From Enterobacteriaceae bacterium 89 (lineage in GTDB: Bacteria; Pseudomonadota; Gammaproteobacteria; Enterobacterales; Enterobacteriaceae), in NCBI GenBank assembly GCA_014156375.1, contig RQJH01000002.1:1084331-1148330 (forward strand): 64,000 nucleotides of DNA. The letters run 5' to 3'. Position 1 is the first letter of the stretch; each line of letters starts with the position of its first letter. Shown piece by piece: positions 18,514 to 34,656 of the stretch. Both the position numbers and the translations under genes were made by a program. Under the pieces are notes generated by a model, which had not been told where the DNA came from, searched no databases, and saw nothing but the letters and a program-made list of their open reading frames with translations.

Positions 18514-20388
18514 TTATTGCTGCTGTTCGACGATGCTGCCCAGCTTGATTTTCGCTTCTTTGCGCAGGTTTGCCATCAGCGCTTCGAAAGCCACCTGAGC
18601 ATTGTTCTGGGTGATCCCCTGCACCATCGCTTTTTTCTGTGCGTCCGGCATGGTACCGGCTTTCACTTCATCCAGTGCCAGCAGAACCACGTTGCCCTGC
18701 ATATCAGAACCGACGCCATAGCTTGGCTGGTCTTTCTGCGGCAGCGGCAGCGTAAACGCGGTCTGGCTCAGCGGATCCTGACCGGTGCGGCTCAGGGTTT
18801 TCGCCGCGCCGAAGCTCAGGTTGGCGGCTTTCATCGCTTCCTGGCCTTTGCCCGCTTTCAGGTCGGCCAGCAGCTTCTGAGCATCCAGCTGTGCCTGCTG
18901 GACGGCTTTATTGTGTTTCACGATATCCGTGACCTGCGCTTTCACGTCGGCCAGCGGTTTAACGGTTTCCGCTTTGTGCTCGCTGACGCGCAGAACAAAG
19001 GCACGGTCGCCGTCGACGGTGATGATATCGGAGTTGCTGCCCGGCGTGCCGTTTTCGCCCACCAGGCCACCGTTGAAGATAGCGTCGGAAACGGGCTTGA
19101 AGTTCAGCTCATCCGGCAGGCTGTCGTGACTGAACCAGCCGGTTTCAACCACTTTCAGACCAGATACCTGTGCGGCGCCCGCCAGAGATTCGTTATCGTT
19201 GCTGGCCGCATCGCTGACCTTCTGCTGCATAGCAAAGAAGGCATCCAGCGCTTTGTTCTGTTTCACCTTAGCGGCAATTTCGTCGTGCACTTCCGCCAGT
19301 GGTTTCACTTTTGCAGCTTCAACGTCATCCAGACGCGCGACCAGGAAGCCAACGCTGGACTTGATCACGCCAGACAGCTGGCCTTTGTCTTTCAGACCCG
19401 CGTTTTTCAGTTCGTCAGGAGTGGTGGATGCTTCCAGCCAGCCCATATCGCCGCCATTTTTGGCAGAGATGATGTCGGTGGATTTTGCTTTAGCCACATC
19501 GGCAAAGTTAGCGCCCTTGCTGATTTCGTCCAGCACGGCTTTTGCGTCTGCTTCCGTTTTGGTCTGAATCACGCTGTAACGCACGCGCTGTGGCTGAGTG
19601 TACAGATCCTGATGCTGGTCATAATAAGCCTGGATATCCGCGTCTGAGGCGGTTTCCTGCAGATTTGCCGCATCCATCTTGATGTAGCTAACACGGAACT
19701 GCTCAGGGGCCACGAACTGGTTTTTGTTCTGCTCGTAGTAGCTGGTAATTTCCTGATCGCTGACCTGCTGTTTCGCCGCCAGTGCGCTGACGTCGATGGT
19801 CGCTTCACGAACCACACGCTGCTGAGAAACCAGCGCGGCCAGCTCGTTGGTTTCGCCCGGCAGCATGAACTCGGAGCCGACGATGGCGTTAATCAGCTGC
19901 TGAGTCACCAGCTGGTTGCGCAGAGCCTGAGCGTATTGATCGGTGGTCATGCCCATCCGGCCAACCAGCGCGCTGAAGCGCTCGTTATCGAATTTGCCGT
20001 TGGACTGGAAAGCCTGGGTCTGGAAAATAGCCTGCTTCACCTGGTCATCGCTGATACCCAGCTTGAGGTGTTTGGCATATTGATCGAGCAGCGCTTCGTC
20101 GATAAGACGATTGAGCACCTGCTGACGCATGGATTTCATGTAGTTTTCGTTAGCGGCCAGTTCAGAGAACTGATCGCCCATCTGCTGCTGCTGACGGTTA
20201 CGCTCGCTGGCAACGGCATTTTCGAATTCTGGTCGGCCAATCTCCTGACCGTTCACTTTTGCGGCATAGGTATTGTTACCGCCAATCAGGTAGCTGCTCA
20301 CGCCGGTCAAAATGAACGACACGATAATGATACCGAAAATAATCTTGAGCACGACGCTATTCGCAGCCGTACGTAAGGAGTCCATCAT
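18514..20388 (-). CDS. ppiD: Periplasmic folding chaperone PpiD
   Basis: The 624-residue protein has an N-terminal membrane anchor (SVVLKIIFGIIIVSFILTGV) and a SurA-like chaperone region. A single parvulin-type domain follows (VRYSVIQTKTEADAKAVLDE through GGDMGWL and GVIKSSVGFLVARLDD). It is anchored in the inner membrane near SecYEG, where it assists proteins emerging into the periplasm. The start MMDSLRTAANSV matches E. coli. It lies downstream of hupB on the same strand, separated by the hupB terminator. Confidence 0.97.
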   Translation of the reverse strand: MMDSLRTAANSVVLKIIFGIIIVSFILTGVSSYLIGGNNTYAAKVNGQEIGRPEFENAVASERNRQQQQMGDQFSELAANENYMKSMRQQVLNRLIDEALLDQYAKHLKLGISDDQVKQAIFQTQAFQSNGKFDNERFSALVGRMGMTTDQYAQALRNQLVTQQLINAIVGSEFMLPGETNELAALVSQQRVVREATIDVSALAAKQQVSDQEITSYYEQNKNQFVAPEQFRVSYIKMDAANLQETASDADIQAYYDQHQDLYTQPQRVRYSVIQTKTEADAKAVLDEISKGANFADVAKAKSTDIISAKNGGDMGWLEASTTPDELKNAGLKDKGQLSGVIKSSVGFLVARLDDVEAAKVKPLAEVHDEIAAKVKQNKALDAFFAMQQKVSDAASNDNESLAGAAQVSGLKVVETGWFSHDSLPDELNFKPVSDAIFNGGLVGENGTPGSNSDIITVDGDRAFVLRVSEHKAETVKPLADVKAQVTDIVKHNKAVQQAQLDAQKLLADLKAGKGQEAMKAANLSFGAAKTLSRTGQDPLSQTAFTLPLPQKDQPSYGVGSDMQGNVVLLALDEVKAGTMPDAQKKAMVQGITQNNAQVAFEALMANLRKEAKIKLGSIVEQQQ

Positions 20389-20535
20389 GGTGTAACAACG
20401 CTCCGCTGTAGGTGACATTTACCGCGCACAGCATAACACGACTGCCGCTGCGCGTGAGGGCGTATTTTGACAAGAAAAAGGGGCCGTTGTCAGCCAGCAA
20501 CTTGCCGAAAAGAGTAAAAGTCCGGGGTCAGAAAT

Positions 20536-20563
20536 AAAAAAAGGCACATCGGATGATGCGCCC
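20536..20563 (-). terminator. Intrinsic terminator of hupB
   Basis: On the minus strand GGCGCATC-ATCC-GATGTGCC (one mismatch) is followed by seven T. It lies about 35 bp past the hupB stop. Confidence 0.9.
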
Positions 20564-20598
20564 TTGTACTGTGTCACATTCCCTTAACGGGAAAGCGA

Positions 20599-20871
20599 TC
20601 AGTTTACCGCGTCTTTCAGTGCTTTACCTGCACGGAAACCCGGAACTTTGGCAGCAGCAATGGTGATCTCTTTACCGGTTTGCGGGTTGCGACCAGTACG
20701 GGCAGCACGCTCTTTAACAGCAAAAGTACCAAAACCTACCAGCGCAACGTCATCCCCAGCCTGCAGAGACTCGGTAACAGAAGCGATTAAGGCATCTAAC
20801 GCACGGCCTGCAGCAGCTTTAGAAATATCCGCACCTGCAGCAATTTTGTCAATCAGTTGAGATTTGTTCAC
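20599..20871 (-). CDS. hupB: Nucleoid protein HU beta subunit
   Basis: This 90-residue HU subunit starts [20 protein letters not shown] and has the DNA-contacting arm signature [20 protein letters not shown]. It compacts and bends DNA as a heterodimer with HU alpha. It lies downstream of lon with its own promoter region of about 140 bp, which also holds the lon terminator. Confidence 0.98.
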   Translation of the reverse strand: MNKSQLIDKIAAGADISKAAAGRALDALIASVTESLQAGDDVALVGFGTFAVKERAARTGRNPQTGKEITIAAAKVPGFRAGKALKDAVN

Positions 20872-21012
20872 TGTTCTCTTCCTCTCTTTATAATTTATAT
20901 CGCACTGGAATCCTTCGCAGCACGACGGCGCAGCAGTTATATCAGGTGTGTCATGCCCTTACAACACCCGTTGTTGATGGCTTACACACCCAGCAATCTA
21001 AATTAGCTATAC

Positions 21013-21049
21013 AAAAAAAGGCTGGCAAGTGCGAAATCACCTGCCAGCC
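21013..21049 (-). terminator. Intrinsic terminator of lon
   Basis: GGCTGGCA (21020-21027) pairs with TGCCAGCC (21042-21049), and the minus strand continues with seven T. It is a strong rho-independent signal 33 bp after the lon stop. Confidence 0.92.
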
Positions 21050-21081
21050 CTGTTTTTATTAGCGCTCTTTGCGCGGTGTCA

Positions 21082-23436
21082 CTATTTTGCGGTCACAACC
21101 TGCATTCCGTAGGGTTCATTCTGCAATGCAAGTGCCAGAACTTCCTCAATACGTTTCACCGGATGGATTTTCAGATCGGCAATCACGTTGTCCGGAATCT
21201 CTTCCAGGTCGCGTTTGTTCTCATCAGGAATCAGAACAGTCTTAATCCCGCCGCGGTGAGCTGCGAGCAGTTTTTCCTTCAGACCGCCGATTGGCAGCAC
21301 CTGACCACGCAGAGTGATTTCACCGGTCATCGCCACATCGGCACGAACCGGGTTACCCGTCAGGCAGGACACCAGCGCGGTACACATAGCGATACCGGCA
21401 CTTGGACCGTCTTTCGGGGTCGCGCCTTCAGGAACGTGAACGTGAATATCACGTTTTTCGTAGAAGTCGCCGTTGATACCAAGTTTTTCAGCACGTGCAC
21501 GAACGACAGTCAGCGCAGCCTGAATGGACTCCTGCATCACTTCACCCAGTGAACCGGTATAGGTCAGCTTACCTTTACCCGGCACGCAGGCGGTTTCGAT
21601 GGTCAGCAGATCGCCGCCCACTTCCGTCCACGCCAGACCGGTCACCTGGCCCACGCGGTTTTCGCTGTCCGCACGGCCATAGTCAAAGCGCTGCACGCCC
21701 AGATACTGATGCAGGTTGTCGCCGTTAATCTCGATGTGCTTCAGGGATTTATCCAGCAGCAGCTGTTTCACCGCTTTACGGCACAGTTTCGAGATTTCAC
21801 GCTCGAGGCTACGTACGCCCGCTTCACGGGTGTAGTAACGGATGATGCCCACAATGGCGCTGTCATCGACCTTCAGCTCGCCTTTTTTCAGCGCGTTACG
21901 CTCAATCTGTTTCGGCAGCAGGTGCTGTTTCGCAATGTTCAGCTTTTCGTCTTCGGTGTAGCCAGAAAGACGAATAACTTCCATACGATCCAGCAGCGGA
22001 GCCGGAATATTCATCGAGTTTGACGTCGCCACGAACATCACGTCGCTGAGATCGTAATCGACCTCAAGGTAGTGATCGCTGAACGCCACGTTCTGTTCTG
22101 GATCAAGCACTTCCAGCAGAGCGGAAGCCGGGTCACCGCGCATGTCCGAAGACATTTTGTCGATTTCATCCAGCAGGAACAGCGGGTTTTTGACGCCCAC
22201 TTTGGCCATTTTCTGGATCAGTTTACCCGGCATAGAGCCGATGTAGGTACGACGGTGACCGCGGATTTCCGCTTCATCACGCACGCCGCCCAGCGCCATA
22301 CGAATATACTTACGCCCTGTCGCTTTGGCGATGGACTGACCCAGAGAGGTTTTACCGACCCCTGGAGGCCCTACCAGGCACAGAATTGGCCCTTTGAGCT
22401 TGTTCACGCGGCTTTGTACTGCGAGATACTCAAGAATGCGATCTTTCACGCGTTCCAGACCGTAATGGTCGGTATCGAGGATCTCCTGCGCCTGGCGCAG
22501 ATCTTTTTTGACTTTGCTGCGCGCGTTCCACGGAACCTGCACCATCCAGTCAATGTAGCCACGCACCACGGTCGCTTCCGCAGACATTGGTGACATCATT
22601 TTCAGCTTCTGCAGCTCGGCTTCGGCCTTCTCTTTTGCCTCTTTCGGCATCTTAGCGGCGTCAATCTTACGCTTCAGCGCTTCGTTTTCATCCGGAGCAT
22701 CGTCCATCTCGCCGAGTTCTTTCTGGATGGCTTTCATTTGCTCATTCAGATAGTACTCACGCTGGGATTTCTCCATCTGCTTTTTCACGCGGTTGCGAAT
22801 ACGCTTCTCAACCTGCAGCAGATCGATTTCCGACTCCATCATCGCCATCAGGTATTCCAGACGCTCGTTGATGTCGGACATTTCCAGTACGGACTGCTTG
22901 TCGGACAGCTTCAGCGGCATGTGGGCCGCGATAGTGTCCGCCAGACGCGCCGGATCGTCGATGCTGTTCAGCGACGTCAGCACTTCCGGTGGAATTTTTT
23001 TGTTGAGCTTGATATAGCCTTCAAACTGGCTGATGGCCGTGCGTACCAGCACTTCCTGCTCACGCTCGTCGATGGCCGGAGACTCAAGGTATTCCGCCTT
23101 CGCCGAGAAGTGTTCGCCGTTATCAGACAGCGCAGAAATACGCGCACGCTGAAGCCCTTCTACCAGCACCTTTACGGTGCCATCTGGCAGCTTCAGCATT
23201 TGCAGAATAGAAGCCACGGTCCCGACGGTGAAAAGATCGTTTACACCCGGCTCATCCGTTGACGCGTCTTTCTGAGCAACCAGCATGATTTTTTTATCAT
23301 GGTCCATGGCCGCTTCCAGACAACGGATAGATTTTTCCCGTCCTACGAATAAGGGAATGACCATGTGCGGATAAACCACCACATCGCGCAACGGCAATAC
23401 GGGGATTTCAATGCGTTCAGAACGCTCAGGATTCAT
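21082..23436 (-). CDS. lon: ATP-dependent protease Lon
   Basis: The 784-residue protein is the standard enterobacterial length. The N-domain is [20 protein letters not shown], Walker A is GPPGVGKTS, and the proteolytic serine is in [12 protein letters not shown], with the catalytic lysine in the [10 protein letters not shown] region. Lon degrades misfolded and regulatory proteins. The start [12 protein letters not shown] was chosen over an in-frame extension 36 codons longer because it equals the E. coli start and has a Shine-Dalgarno. A heat-shock promoter lies upstream. Confidence 0.98.
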   Translation of the reverse strand: MNPERSERIEIPVLPLRDVVVYPHMVIPLFVGREKSIRCLEAAMDHDKKIMLVAQKDASTDEPGVNDLFTVGTVASILQMLKLPDGTVKVLVEGLQRARISALSDNGEHFSAKAEYLESPAIDEREQEVLVRTAISQFEGYIKLNKKIPPEVLTSLNSIDDPARLADTIAAHMPLKLSDKQSVLEMSDINERLEYLMAMMESEIDLLQVEKRIRNRVKKQMEKSQREYYLNEQMKAIQKELGEMDDAPDENEALKRKIDAAKMPKEAKEKAEAELQKLKMMSPMSAEATVVRGYIDWMVQVPWNARSKVKKDLRQAQEILDTDHYGLERVKDRILEYLAVQSRVNKLKGPILCLVGPPGVGKTSLGQSIAKATGRKYIRMALGGVRDEAEIRGHRRTYIGSMPGKLIQKMAKVGVKNPLFLLDEIDKMSSDMRGDPASALLEVLDPEQNVAFSDHYLEVDYDLSDVMFVATSNSMNIPAPLLDRMEVIRLSGYTEDEKLNIAKQHLLPKQIERNALKKGELKVDDSAIVGIIRYYTREAGVRSLEREISKLCRKAVKQLLLDKSLKHIEINGDNLHQYLGVQRFDYGRADSENRVGQVTGLAWTEVGGDLLTIETACVPGKGKLTYTGSLGEVMQESIQAALTVVRARAEKLGINGDFYEKRDIHVHVPEGATPKDGPSAGIAMCTALVSCLTGNPVRADVAMTGEITLRGQVLPIGGLKEKLLAAHRGGIKTVLIPDENKRDLEEIPDNVIADLKIHPVKRIEEVLALALQNEPYGMQVVTAK

Positions 23437-23517
23437 AGAGCTCTCTCTTAGTTTAATGTCCGCCAGGTAGTCAATGACGTTACTGTGCGTTACGCCATCG
23501 TTAACATGTGATTCAGT

Positions 23518-23546
23518 ATATGGGGATGTTTCCCACACATTCAACG
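23518..23546 (-). promoter_or_regulatory. Heat-shock (sigma-32) promoter of lon
   Basis: On the minus strand CGTTGAAT (-35 type), a 13-bp spacer and CCCCATAT (-10) match the sigma-32 consensus and the known E. coli lon promoter region. It lies about 80 bp upstream of the lon start. Confidence 0.85.
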
Positions 23547-23565
23547 GCAGGAATACAGGAAAAGT

Positions 23566-23592
23566 AAAAGGGGGATAAAATATCCCCCTTTT
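23566..23592. terminator. Bidirectionally symmetrical terminator between clpX and lon
   Basis: AAAAGGGGGATA and TATCCCCCTTTT form a perfect 12-bp stem with a 3-nt loop 28 bp after the clpX stop. A/T runs on both sides would let it work on either strand. It isolates clpX from lon. Confidence 0.93.
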
Positions 23593-23619
23593 CGTTAACT
23601 GCCTGAGTGAATTGGCTAA

Positions 23620-24894
<1,275 letters not shown>

Positions 24895-25000
24895 GAGTCC
24901 AAACCTCTTTCTATGTTCTTTGTGCCGCACATGACGACGCAAATGCCAGTCTTAACGGAGTACCGCCCTCTACAGTATAGCGGCAGACTGTGTACTGGCA

Positions 25001-25624
25001 TTAATTACGATGGGTCAAAATAGAGTCGACCAGACCATACTCTACGGATTCCGCAGCAGAGAGGAAGCGATCGCGTTCTGTATCGCGCTCGATCTGCTCA
25101 AGGGAATGACCCGTGTGGTGCGCCATAAGTTCATTCATGCGCGCTTTAACTTTCAGGATTTCTTTGGCGTGGATTTCGATATCCGTCGCCTGGCCCTGGT
25201 AGCCGCCCAGCGGCTGGTGGATCATCACGCGGGAGTTCGGCAGGCAGAAACGCTTGCCTTTCGCCCCGGCGGTCAGCAGGAAGGCGCCCATAGAGCAAGC
25301 CTGTCCCATACAGATGGTGCTGACGTCTGGTTTAATAAACTGCATGGTGTCGTAAATGGACATGCCAGCGGTAATCACGCCACCAGGGGAGTTAATGTAC
25401 AGGTAGATGTCTTTTTCCGGGTTTTCCGCTTCCAGAAACAGCATCTGCGCCACGATCAGGTTCGCCATGTGGTCTTCCACCTGGCCGGTCAGAAAGATAA
25501 CGCGTTCCTTGAGCAGACGGGAGTAAATATCAAATGAACGTTCGCCGCGTGAGGTCTGTTCGATGACCATTGGCACCAGGGCCATATGGGGTGCAAAGTT
25601 ATCTCGTTCGCCACTGTATGACAT
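25001..25624 (-). CDS. clpP: ClpP protease subunit
   Basis: The 207-residue serine peptidase has the nucleophile serine in [12 protein letters not shown], the histidine in [13 protein letters not shown] and the aspartate in [18 protein letters not shown] short propeptide precedes the mature N-terminus, as in E. coli. It forms a tetradecamer that works with ClpX or ClpA. Transcription probably starts at the sigma-32 promoter upstream. Confidence 0.98.
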   Translation of the reverse strand: MSYSGERDNFAPHMALVPMVIEQTSRGERSFDIYSRLLKERVIFLTGQVEDHMANLIVAQMLFLEAENPEKDIYLYINSPGGVITAGMSIYDTMQFIKPDVSTICMGQACSMGAFLLTAGAKGKRFCLPNSRVMIHQPLGGYQGQATDIEIHAKEILKVKARMNELMAHHTGHSLEQIERDTERDRFLSAAESVEYGLVDSILTHRN

Positions 25625-25716
25625 GTCCGTCTCCTGGATAAATAGTGAAATTACCTGCTGTACTGATTGTAACCTTGCGGACGGATCATCAGCCAGTCAA
25701 TCTGTTGCTTCCCCTT

Positions 25717-25745
25717 TTATGGGGGTGGCAATGCCCTGTTTCAAG
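25717..25745 (-). promoter_or_regulatory. Heat-shock (sigma-32) promoter of clpP-clpX
   Basis: CTTGAAA, a 14-bp spacer and CCCCATAA on the minus strand are a near-perfect sigma-32 promoter about 95 bp upstream of the clpP start. Confidence 0.9.
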
Positions 25746-25818
25746 CATAACAATATTTTGCTGTAACGCTAACACCGAAACGCCGTTTTAGCACGTACAG
25801 CGATACTATTGCTGCAAT

Positions 25819-25852
25819 AAAAAAACCCGTCACCAGAAGGTAACGGGTTTTT
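25819..25852 (-). terminator. Intrinsic terminator of tig
   Basis: AAAACCCGT and ACGGGTTTT form a stem around ACC-AGAA-GGT with one internal mismatch. A T-run follows on the minus strand. It is 30 bp beyond the tig stop. Confidence 0.9.
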
Positions 25853-25881
25853 CGCTCAAACTTTAAACCGTGGGGCGGAAA

Positions 25882-27528
<1,647 letters not shown>

Positions 27529-27846
27529 TTACGCGATAGTGCCGGCACCTTTGCAGGGCGGTGAAGCAAACACGGTATCCTGCAGCCCTGCCCACTCTTT
27601 CGTGGTGTAGGTATGCAGCGCCAGTGCATGCACGGTGGTGGAAAGTTCTGCCGTTAAGGTACCGTAGATCATTCGATGGCGGTTGAGGAAACGTTCTCCG
27701 GCGAAACGATCGCTGACCAGTACCACTTTGAAATGGCTTTCGGAACCCGCCGGGACGTTGTGGCGATAGCTTTCGTCCACCACTTCGAGGAATAAGGGGT
27801 CAAATGCCGCCCTTAATTTTTGTTCTATCTGTTCACGTATCATCAT
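27529..27846 (-). CDS. bolA: BolA, stationary-phase morphogene / Fe-S-associated regulator
   Basis: The 105-residue protein shows the BolA signature [20 protein letters not shown] with the invariant histidine and [13 protein letters not shown]. coli BolA binds DNA, affects cell shape in stationary phase, and partners with monothiol glutaredoxin in iron-sulfur handling. Starts at either of two adjacent Met codons are possible; the first is given. It is divergent from yajG across 317 bp. Confidence 0.96.
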   Translation of the reverse strand: MMIREQIEQKLRAAFDPLFLEVVDESYRHNVPAGSESHFKVVLVSDRFAGERFLNRHRMIYGTLTAELSTTVHALALHTYTTKEWAGLQDTVFASPPCKGAGTIA

Positions 27847-28163
27847 GAATTTACTCCTCCGACAACGCTAAGATGCCGCCTTCCCTTTAAATGTTAGCCG
27901 CTTTTACCGTTTCTATTACATGAAGACAACAAAAATTTAGCTTTCGTCTGGTAATCTCACTCAAAGGGATGAAGTATGTGCCTTTCGCCATCCGATTCTT
28001 CGCAAAATTCAGCATGAAATTGCGCCAGCGTTCTGAAAACGGACAACGTGATGAATTTACATGCGTTACCCACTTCCCCTCGCTGATGGCGGTGTTATGA
28101 TGGCGAGAATTTTTCGCCTATTGATTTTTTGTCCGTAACGACTGTGACTCTGAGAGCCTTAAC
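27847..28163. other. Divergent intergenic region bolA/yajG (317 bp)
   Basis: No gene is seen. The region should contain the bolA promoters on the minus strand and the yajG-ampG promoter on the plus strand. The plus-strand part nearest yajG has GGTGTTATGATGG and a GGCGAGAA-TTTTTCGCC dyad. I could not confidently place the bolA gearbox promoter. Confidence 0.45.
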
Positions 28164-28742
28164 ATGTTAAAAAAAATCCTCTTCCCGTTGGTTGCGATGT
28201 TTATGCTGGCCGGTTGTGCCAAGCCGCCAACGACGATTGACGTATCGCCGAAGATCACCCTGCCTTCCCAGGACCCTAGCCTGATGGGCGTGACCGTCAG
28301 CATCAACGGCGCTGACCAGCGTCCGGACCAGGCGCTGGCAAAAGTGACTCGCGACAACGAACTGGTCACGCTGACCGCTTCCCGCGATCTGCGCTTCCTG
28401 CTGCAGGAAGTGCTGGAAAAACAGATGACCGCGCGCGGTTACATGGTTGGCCCAAGCGGCGCCGTTGACCTGCAAATCATCGTTAACCAGCTGTACGCCG
28501 ACGTGTCTCAGGGCAACGTCCGTTACAACATCGCCACTAAAGCTGACATCGCCATCATCGCCACCGCGAAGAACGGTAACAAGATGACCAAAAACTACCG
28601 TGCGAGCTACCAGGTCGAAGGCGCATTTACCGCCAACAACCAGAACATTGCTAACGCTGTTAATAGCGTGCTGACGGATACCATTTCCGATATGGCACAG
28701 GACACCAGCGTTCACGACTTCATCAAGCAGAACGCCCGTTAA
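28164..28742 (+). CDS. yajG: Outer-membrane lipoprotein YajG
   Basis: The 192-residue protein has a lipoprotein signal peptide ending in a lipobox (LFPLVAMFMLAGC), with the acylated cysteine at residue 19. The rest is a YajG-family periplasmic domain. It precedes ampG as in E. coli. The function is not established. A stem-loop separates the two genes. Confidence 0.94.
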   Translation: MLKKILFPLVAMFMLAGCAKPPTTIDVSPKITLPSQDPSLMGVTVSINGADQRPDQALAKVTRDNELVTLTASRDLRFLLQEVLEKQMTARGYMVGPSGAVDLQIIVNQLYADVSQGNVRYNIATKADIAIIATAKNGNKMTKNYRASYQVEGAFTANNQNIANAVNSVLTDTISDMAQDTSVHDFIKQNAR

Positions 28743-28751
28743 GTTGAATCT

Positions 28752-28772
28752 GACCCGGCCTTGCGCCGGGTC
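28752..28772 (+). terminator. Stem-loop between yajG and ampG
   Basis: GACCCGGC-CTTGC-GCCGGGTC is a perfect 8-bp stem, followed by AGTTATTT rather than a strict U-run. It probably attenuates transcription into ampG and lies only 14 bp before the ampG start. Confidence 0.6.
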
Positions 28773-28786
28773 AGTTATTTAAGCTC

Positions 28787-30274
28787 ATGCCAAATCACTA
28801 TTTACGCTTCTTCCAGCAGCCCAAATCAGCCATTCTGCTGATTTTAGGTTTTGCTTCCGGTCTGCCGCTGGCGCTGACATCCGGCACTTTGCAGGCATGG
28901 ATGACCGTCGAAAATATCGATCTTAAAACCATCGGTTTCTTCTCTCTGGTCGGTCAGGCCTACGTCTTTAAATTCCTCTGGTCACCGATGATGGACCGCT
29001 ACACGCCGCCGTTTTTAGGCCGTCGTCGCGGCTGGCTGTTGACCACTCAGGTGATGCTGCTGATAGCGATTGCCGCAATGGGCTTCCTCGAACCTTCCAG
29101 CCAGCTGCGCTGGATGGCGGCGCTGGCGGTGGTCATTGCCTTCTGTTCAGCATCGCAGGATATCGTGTTCGATGCCTGGAAAACGGACGTTCTGCCGCCT
29201 GAAGAGCGTGGAACCGGTGCAGCCATCAGCGTGCTCGGTTATCGCCTGGCCATGCTCGTTTCCGGCGGTCTGGCGCTGTGGCTGGCCGATCAGTGGCTTG
29301 GCTGGCAGGCGATGTACTGGCTGATGGCAGCTTTGATGATCCCCTGCATCATCGCCACGCTGCTGGCTCCAGAGCCAAGTGATGTTATCCCGGCGCCAAA
29401 AACGCTGGAGCAGGCAGTAGCGGAACCGCTGCGTGATTTCTTCAGCCGCAACAACGCCTGGCTGATCCTGCTGCTGATTGTCCTTTATAAGCTTGGCGAT
29501 GCGTTCGCCATGAGCCTGACCACCACCTTCCTGATCCGCGGCGTCGGTTTTGATGCCGGGGAAGTCGGCGTGATGAATAAAACCCTCGGCCTGTTTGCCA
29601 CCATTCTGGGTGCGCTGTACGGTGGGGTTTTAATGCAGCGTTTGTCGCTGTTCCGCGCGCTGTTGATTTTCGGCATTCTGCAGGGCGCGTCCAACGCGGG
29701 CTACTGGCTGCTGTCGATTACCGATAAGCACATGCTGAGCATGGGAACCGCAGTGTTCTTCGAAAACCTGTGCGGCGGAATGGGCACATCGGCCTTCGTC
29801 GCGCTGTTGATGACACTATGCAACAAGTCGTTTTCTGCCACCCAGTTTGCTCTGCTCTCGGCGCTCTCGGCTGTGGGACGTGTCTATGTCGGCCCTATTG
29901 CCGGCTGGTTTGTTGAGGCGCACGGCTGGCCGACGTTCTATTTGTTCTCGGTATTTGCCGCTGTGCCTGGCATTTTGCTGTTGCTGCTGTGTCGGCAGAC
30001 GCTGGAATATACCTGGCAAAGTGAAAGTTTTATGCCGAGGACCCAATTTAAAGCCGCCTATTCGCTGGCGCTGAACATTCTGGCTATTGGCTGCATTGTC
30101 CTCGCCGTATGGTTGCTGTTGCTGATCCTGAACGCGCTGGATTTAACGGCGTTTTCATTCCTCACCGGTCTGCTTGAAACCGGCGCGCTGATTGCCGTAG
30201 GCGGAGTGCTCTTCGGCGGCGTTCTGGATGCCCTGGCGCTGCGAAAACCCACCCCAGCACTGAATACAAAATAA
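28787..30274 (+). CDS. ampG: Muropeptide permease AmpG
   Basis: The 495-residue major-facilitator permease imports GlcNAc-anhydroMurNAc peptides released from the cell wall. These feed peptidoglycan recycling and, where present, ampC induction. The N-terminal half is almost identical to E. coli (LILGFASGLPLALTSGTLQA, then AFCSASQDIVFDAWKTDVLP). The C-terminal helices are more divergent. The ribosome-binding site is weak, so translation may depend on yajG readthrough. Confidence 0.96.
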   Translation: MPNHYLRFFQQPKSAILLILGFASGLPLALTSGTLQAWMTVENIDLKTIGFFSLVGQAYVFKFLWSPMMDRYTPPFLGRRRGWLLTTQVMLLIAIAAMGFLEPSSQLRWMAALAVVIAFCSASQDIVFDAWKTDVLPPEERGTGAAISVLGYRLAMLVSGGLALWLADQWLGWQAMYWLMAALMIPCIIATLLAPEPSDVIPAPKTLEQAVAEPLRDFFSRNNAWLILLLIVLYKLGDAFAMSLTTTFLIRGVGFDAGEVGVMNKTLGLFATILGALYGGVLMQRLSLFRALLIFGILQGASNAGYWLLSITDKHMLSMGTAVFFENLCGGMGTSAFVALLMTLCNKSFSATQFALLSALSAVGRVYVGPIAGWFVEAHGWPTFYLFSVFAAVPGILLLLLCRQTLEYTWQSESFMPRTQFKAAYSLALNILAIGCIVLAVWLLLLILNALDLTAFSFLTGLLETGALIAVGGVLFGGVLDALALRKPTPALNTK

Positions 30275-30730
30275 ACAAAACGGCCGCTGTAGTTACTTTG
30301 AGTAATTATAACGGCCGTCAGCCATTCATTTTTTCCGATTGTTAATTTGTGCGCTAATTATTTCGGAAATTATTGGCTCTTTCTGGATTGGCTATTATTT
30401 CATTAACCGATTCAGCTTAAACATGGCTATTTTTCCCTCATCGCAATGTCACCTCATTGATAATTAATTGTTAACCATTTGTGTGTTTTTACGATTGGTT
30501 ATACCAATTACCAGCAATAACAGATCAGCAAGCCTCATTTTGTTATAACAACCCGCGAACGGGCGATTTGCCTGAATTTTAGACATATTCGGCAACATCT
30601 GTGACAGCCCCGGCAGAACCCGGTAACACCCGAAAGACACTTCTCCAATCATGTTTACAGTAATGTAACCTTCCCGTAAAATGCCCCCACACTTTAAACG
30701 CCACCAGATCCCGTGGAATTGAGGTCGTTA
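30275..30730. other. Long AT-rich intergenic region upstream of cyoA (456 bp)
   Basis: No coding frame of note is present. Just after ampG, inverted ACGGCCG and CGGCCGT (about 30283-30319) form a likely ampG terminator. The middle is strongly AT-rich, and the right end holds the cyo promoter. The AT-rich part contains an ArcA-like motif: GTTAACAATTAATTA on the minus strand (30458-30475 area). This suits the known oxygen control of cyo. Confidence 0.6.
30654..30682 (+). promoter_or_regulatory. Sigma-70 promoter of the cyo operon
   Basis: TTTACA (30654-30659), a 17-bp spacer and TAAAAT (30677-30682) give a strong promoter. The predicted start is near 30689, about 42 bp before cyoA. Confidence 0.82.
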
Positions 30731-31705
30731 ATGAGACTCAGGAAATACAATAAAAGTTTGGGATGGTTGTCATTACTCGCAGGCACTGTATTGCTCAGTG
30801 GCTGTGATTCTGCGCTACTTGACCCCAAAGGACAGATTGGACTGGAGCAACGCTCTCTGATACTGACGGCTTTCGGCCTGATGATGATTGTCGTTATTCC
30901 CGCCGTCTTAATGGCAGTTGGTTTTGCCTGGAAGTACCGTGCGAGCAATAAAGATGCGAAGTACAGCCCTAACTGGTCACACTCCAATAAAGTGGAAGCT
31001 GTGGTCTGGACAGTGCCTATCCTTATCATCCTGTTCCTTGCCGTACTGACCTGGAAAACTACCCACGCACTTGAGCCAAGCAAACCGCTGGCGCACGATG
31101 AAAAACCTATCACCATTGAAGTCGTTTCAATGGACTGGAAATGGTTCTTCATTTATCCGGAGCAGGGCATCGCTACCGTTAACGAAATCGCCTTCCCAGC
31201 GAACGTTCCGGTGCAGTTCAAAGTCACCTCCAACTCCGTGATGAACTCGTTCTTTATCCCGCGTCTTGGTAGCCAGATTTATGCGATGGCCGGTATGCAG
31301 ACTAACCTGCACCTGATCGCCAATGAAGCAGGCACCTATGACGGTATCTCCGCCAGCTACAGTGGCCAGGGCTTCTCAGGTATGAAGTTCAAAGCCATTG
31401 CCACACCTGATCGTGCAGGTTTCGATCAGTGGGTCGCAAAAGTGAAGCAGTCTCAGAGCACCATGAACGATATGGACGCCTACGAGAAACTGGCTGCACC
31501 GAGCGAATACAACAAGGTGGAATACTTCTCCAGCGTACAACCCGATTTGTTTAAAGCTGTTATCAACAAATATATGGGTCACGGTCACATGGACATGAGC
31601 CAGCCTGCCGGTGAGCACGCCTCACACGAAGGGATGGAGATGGGCAAGGCTGATGAAAACAGCATGCCTGGTATGGACATGAGTCACGCGGAAACCGCTC
31701 ACTAA
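30731..31705 (+). CDS. cyoA: Cytochrome bo3 ubiquinol oxidase subunit II
   Basis: The 324-residue subunit is a lipoprotein (lipobox [10 protein letters not shown]) with two transmembrane helices and a periplasmic cupredoxin-like domain that lacks the CuA ligands, as expected for a quinol oxidase. The C-terminus is rich in His and Met (GHGHMDMS to [10 protein letters not shown]). The start MRLRKYNKS follows GAGGT. It is the first gene of cyoABCDE, the low-affinity oxidase used under high oxygen. Confidence 0.98.
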   Translation: MRLRKYNKSLGWLSLLAGTVLLSGCDSALLDPKGQIGLEQRSLILTAFGLMMIVVIPAVLMAVGFAWKYRASNKDAKYSPNWSHSNKVEAVVWTVPILIILFLAVLTWKTTHALEPSKPLAHDEKPITIEVVSMDWKWFFIYPEQGIATVNEIAFPANVPVQFKVTSNSVMNSFFIPRLGSQIYAMAGMQTNLHLIANEAGTYDGISASYSGQGFSGMKFKAIATPDRAGFDQWVAKVKQSQSTMNDMDAYEKLAAPSEYNKVEYFSSVQPDLFKAVINKYMGHGHMDMSQPAGEHASHEGMEMGKADENSMPGMDMSHAETAH

Positions 31706-34318
<2,613 letters not shown>

Positions 34319-34319
<1 letters not shown>

Positions 34320-34645
34320 TGAGTCATTCAACCGATCACGGCGCTTCCCACGGTAGCGTGAAAACCTACATGACAGGCTTTGTCCTGTCGATCATCCTGA
34401 CGGTGATCCCGTTTGCGATGGTGATGAACGGCTCGTTGTCTCACGTTGCCCTGATTGGCACCGTGCTGGTGACCGCAGTGATTCAGATTCTGGTGCATCT
34501 GGTGTGCTTCCTGCACATGAACAGCAAGTCTGATGAAGGCTGGAACCTGACGGCGTTCGTATTTACAGTACTGATCATCGCGATTGTAGTGATTGGTTCC
34601 ATCTGGATCATGTGGAACTTAAACTACAACATGATGGTTCGATAA
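34319..34645 (+). CDS. cyoD: Cytochrome bo3 ubiquinol oxidase subunit IV
   Basis: The 108-residue small subunit has three membrane helices and the conserved [13 protein letters not shown] segment. It assists assembly of the CuB site. The start ATG overlaps the cyoC stop (TAATG). Confidence 0.97.
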
Positions 34646-34656
34646 GAGCGGCGAGT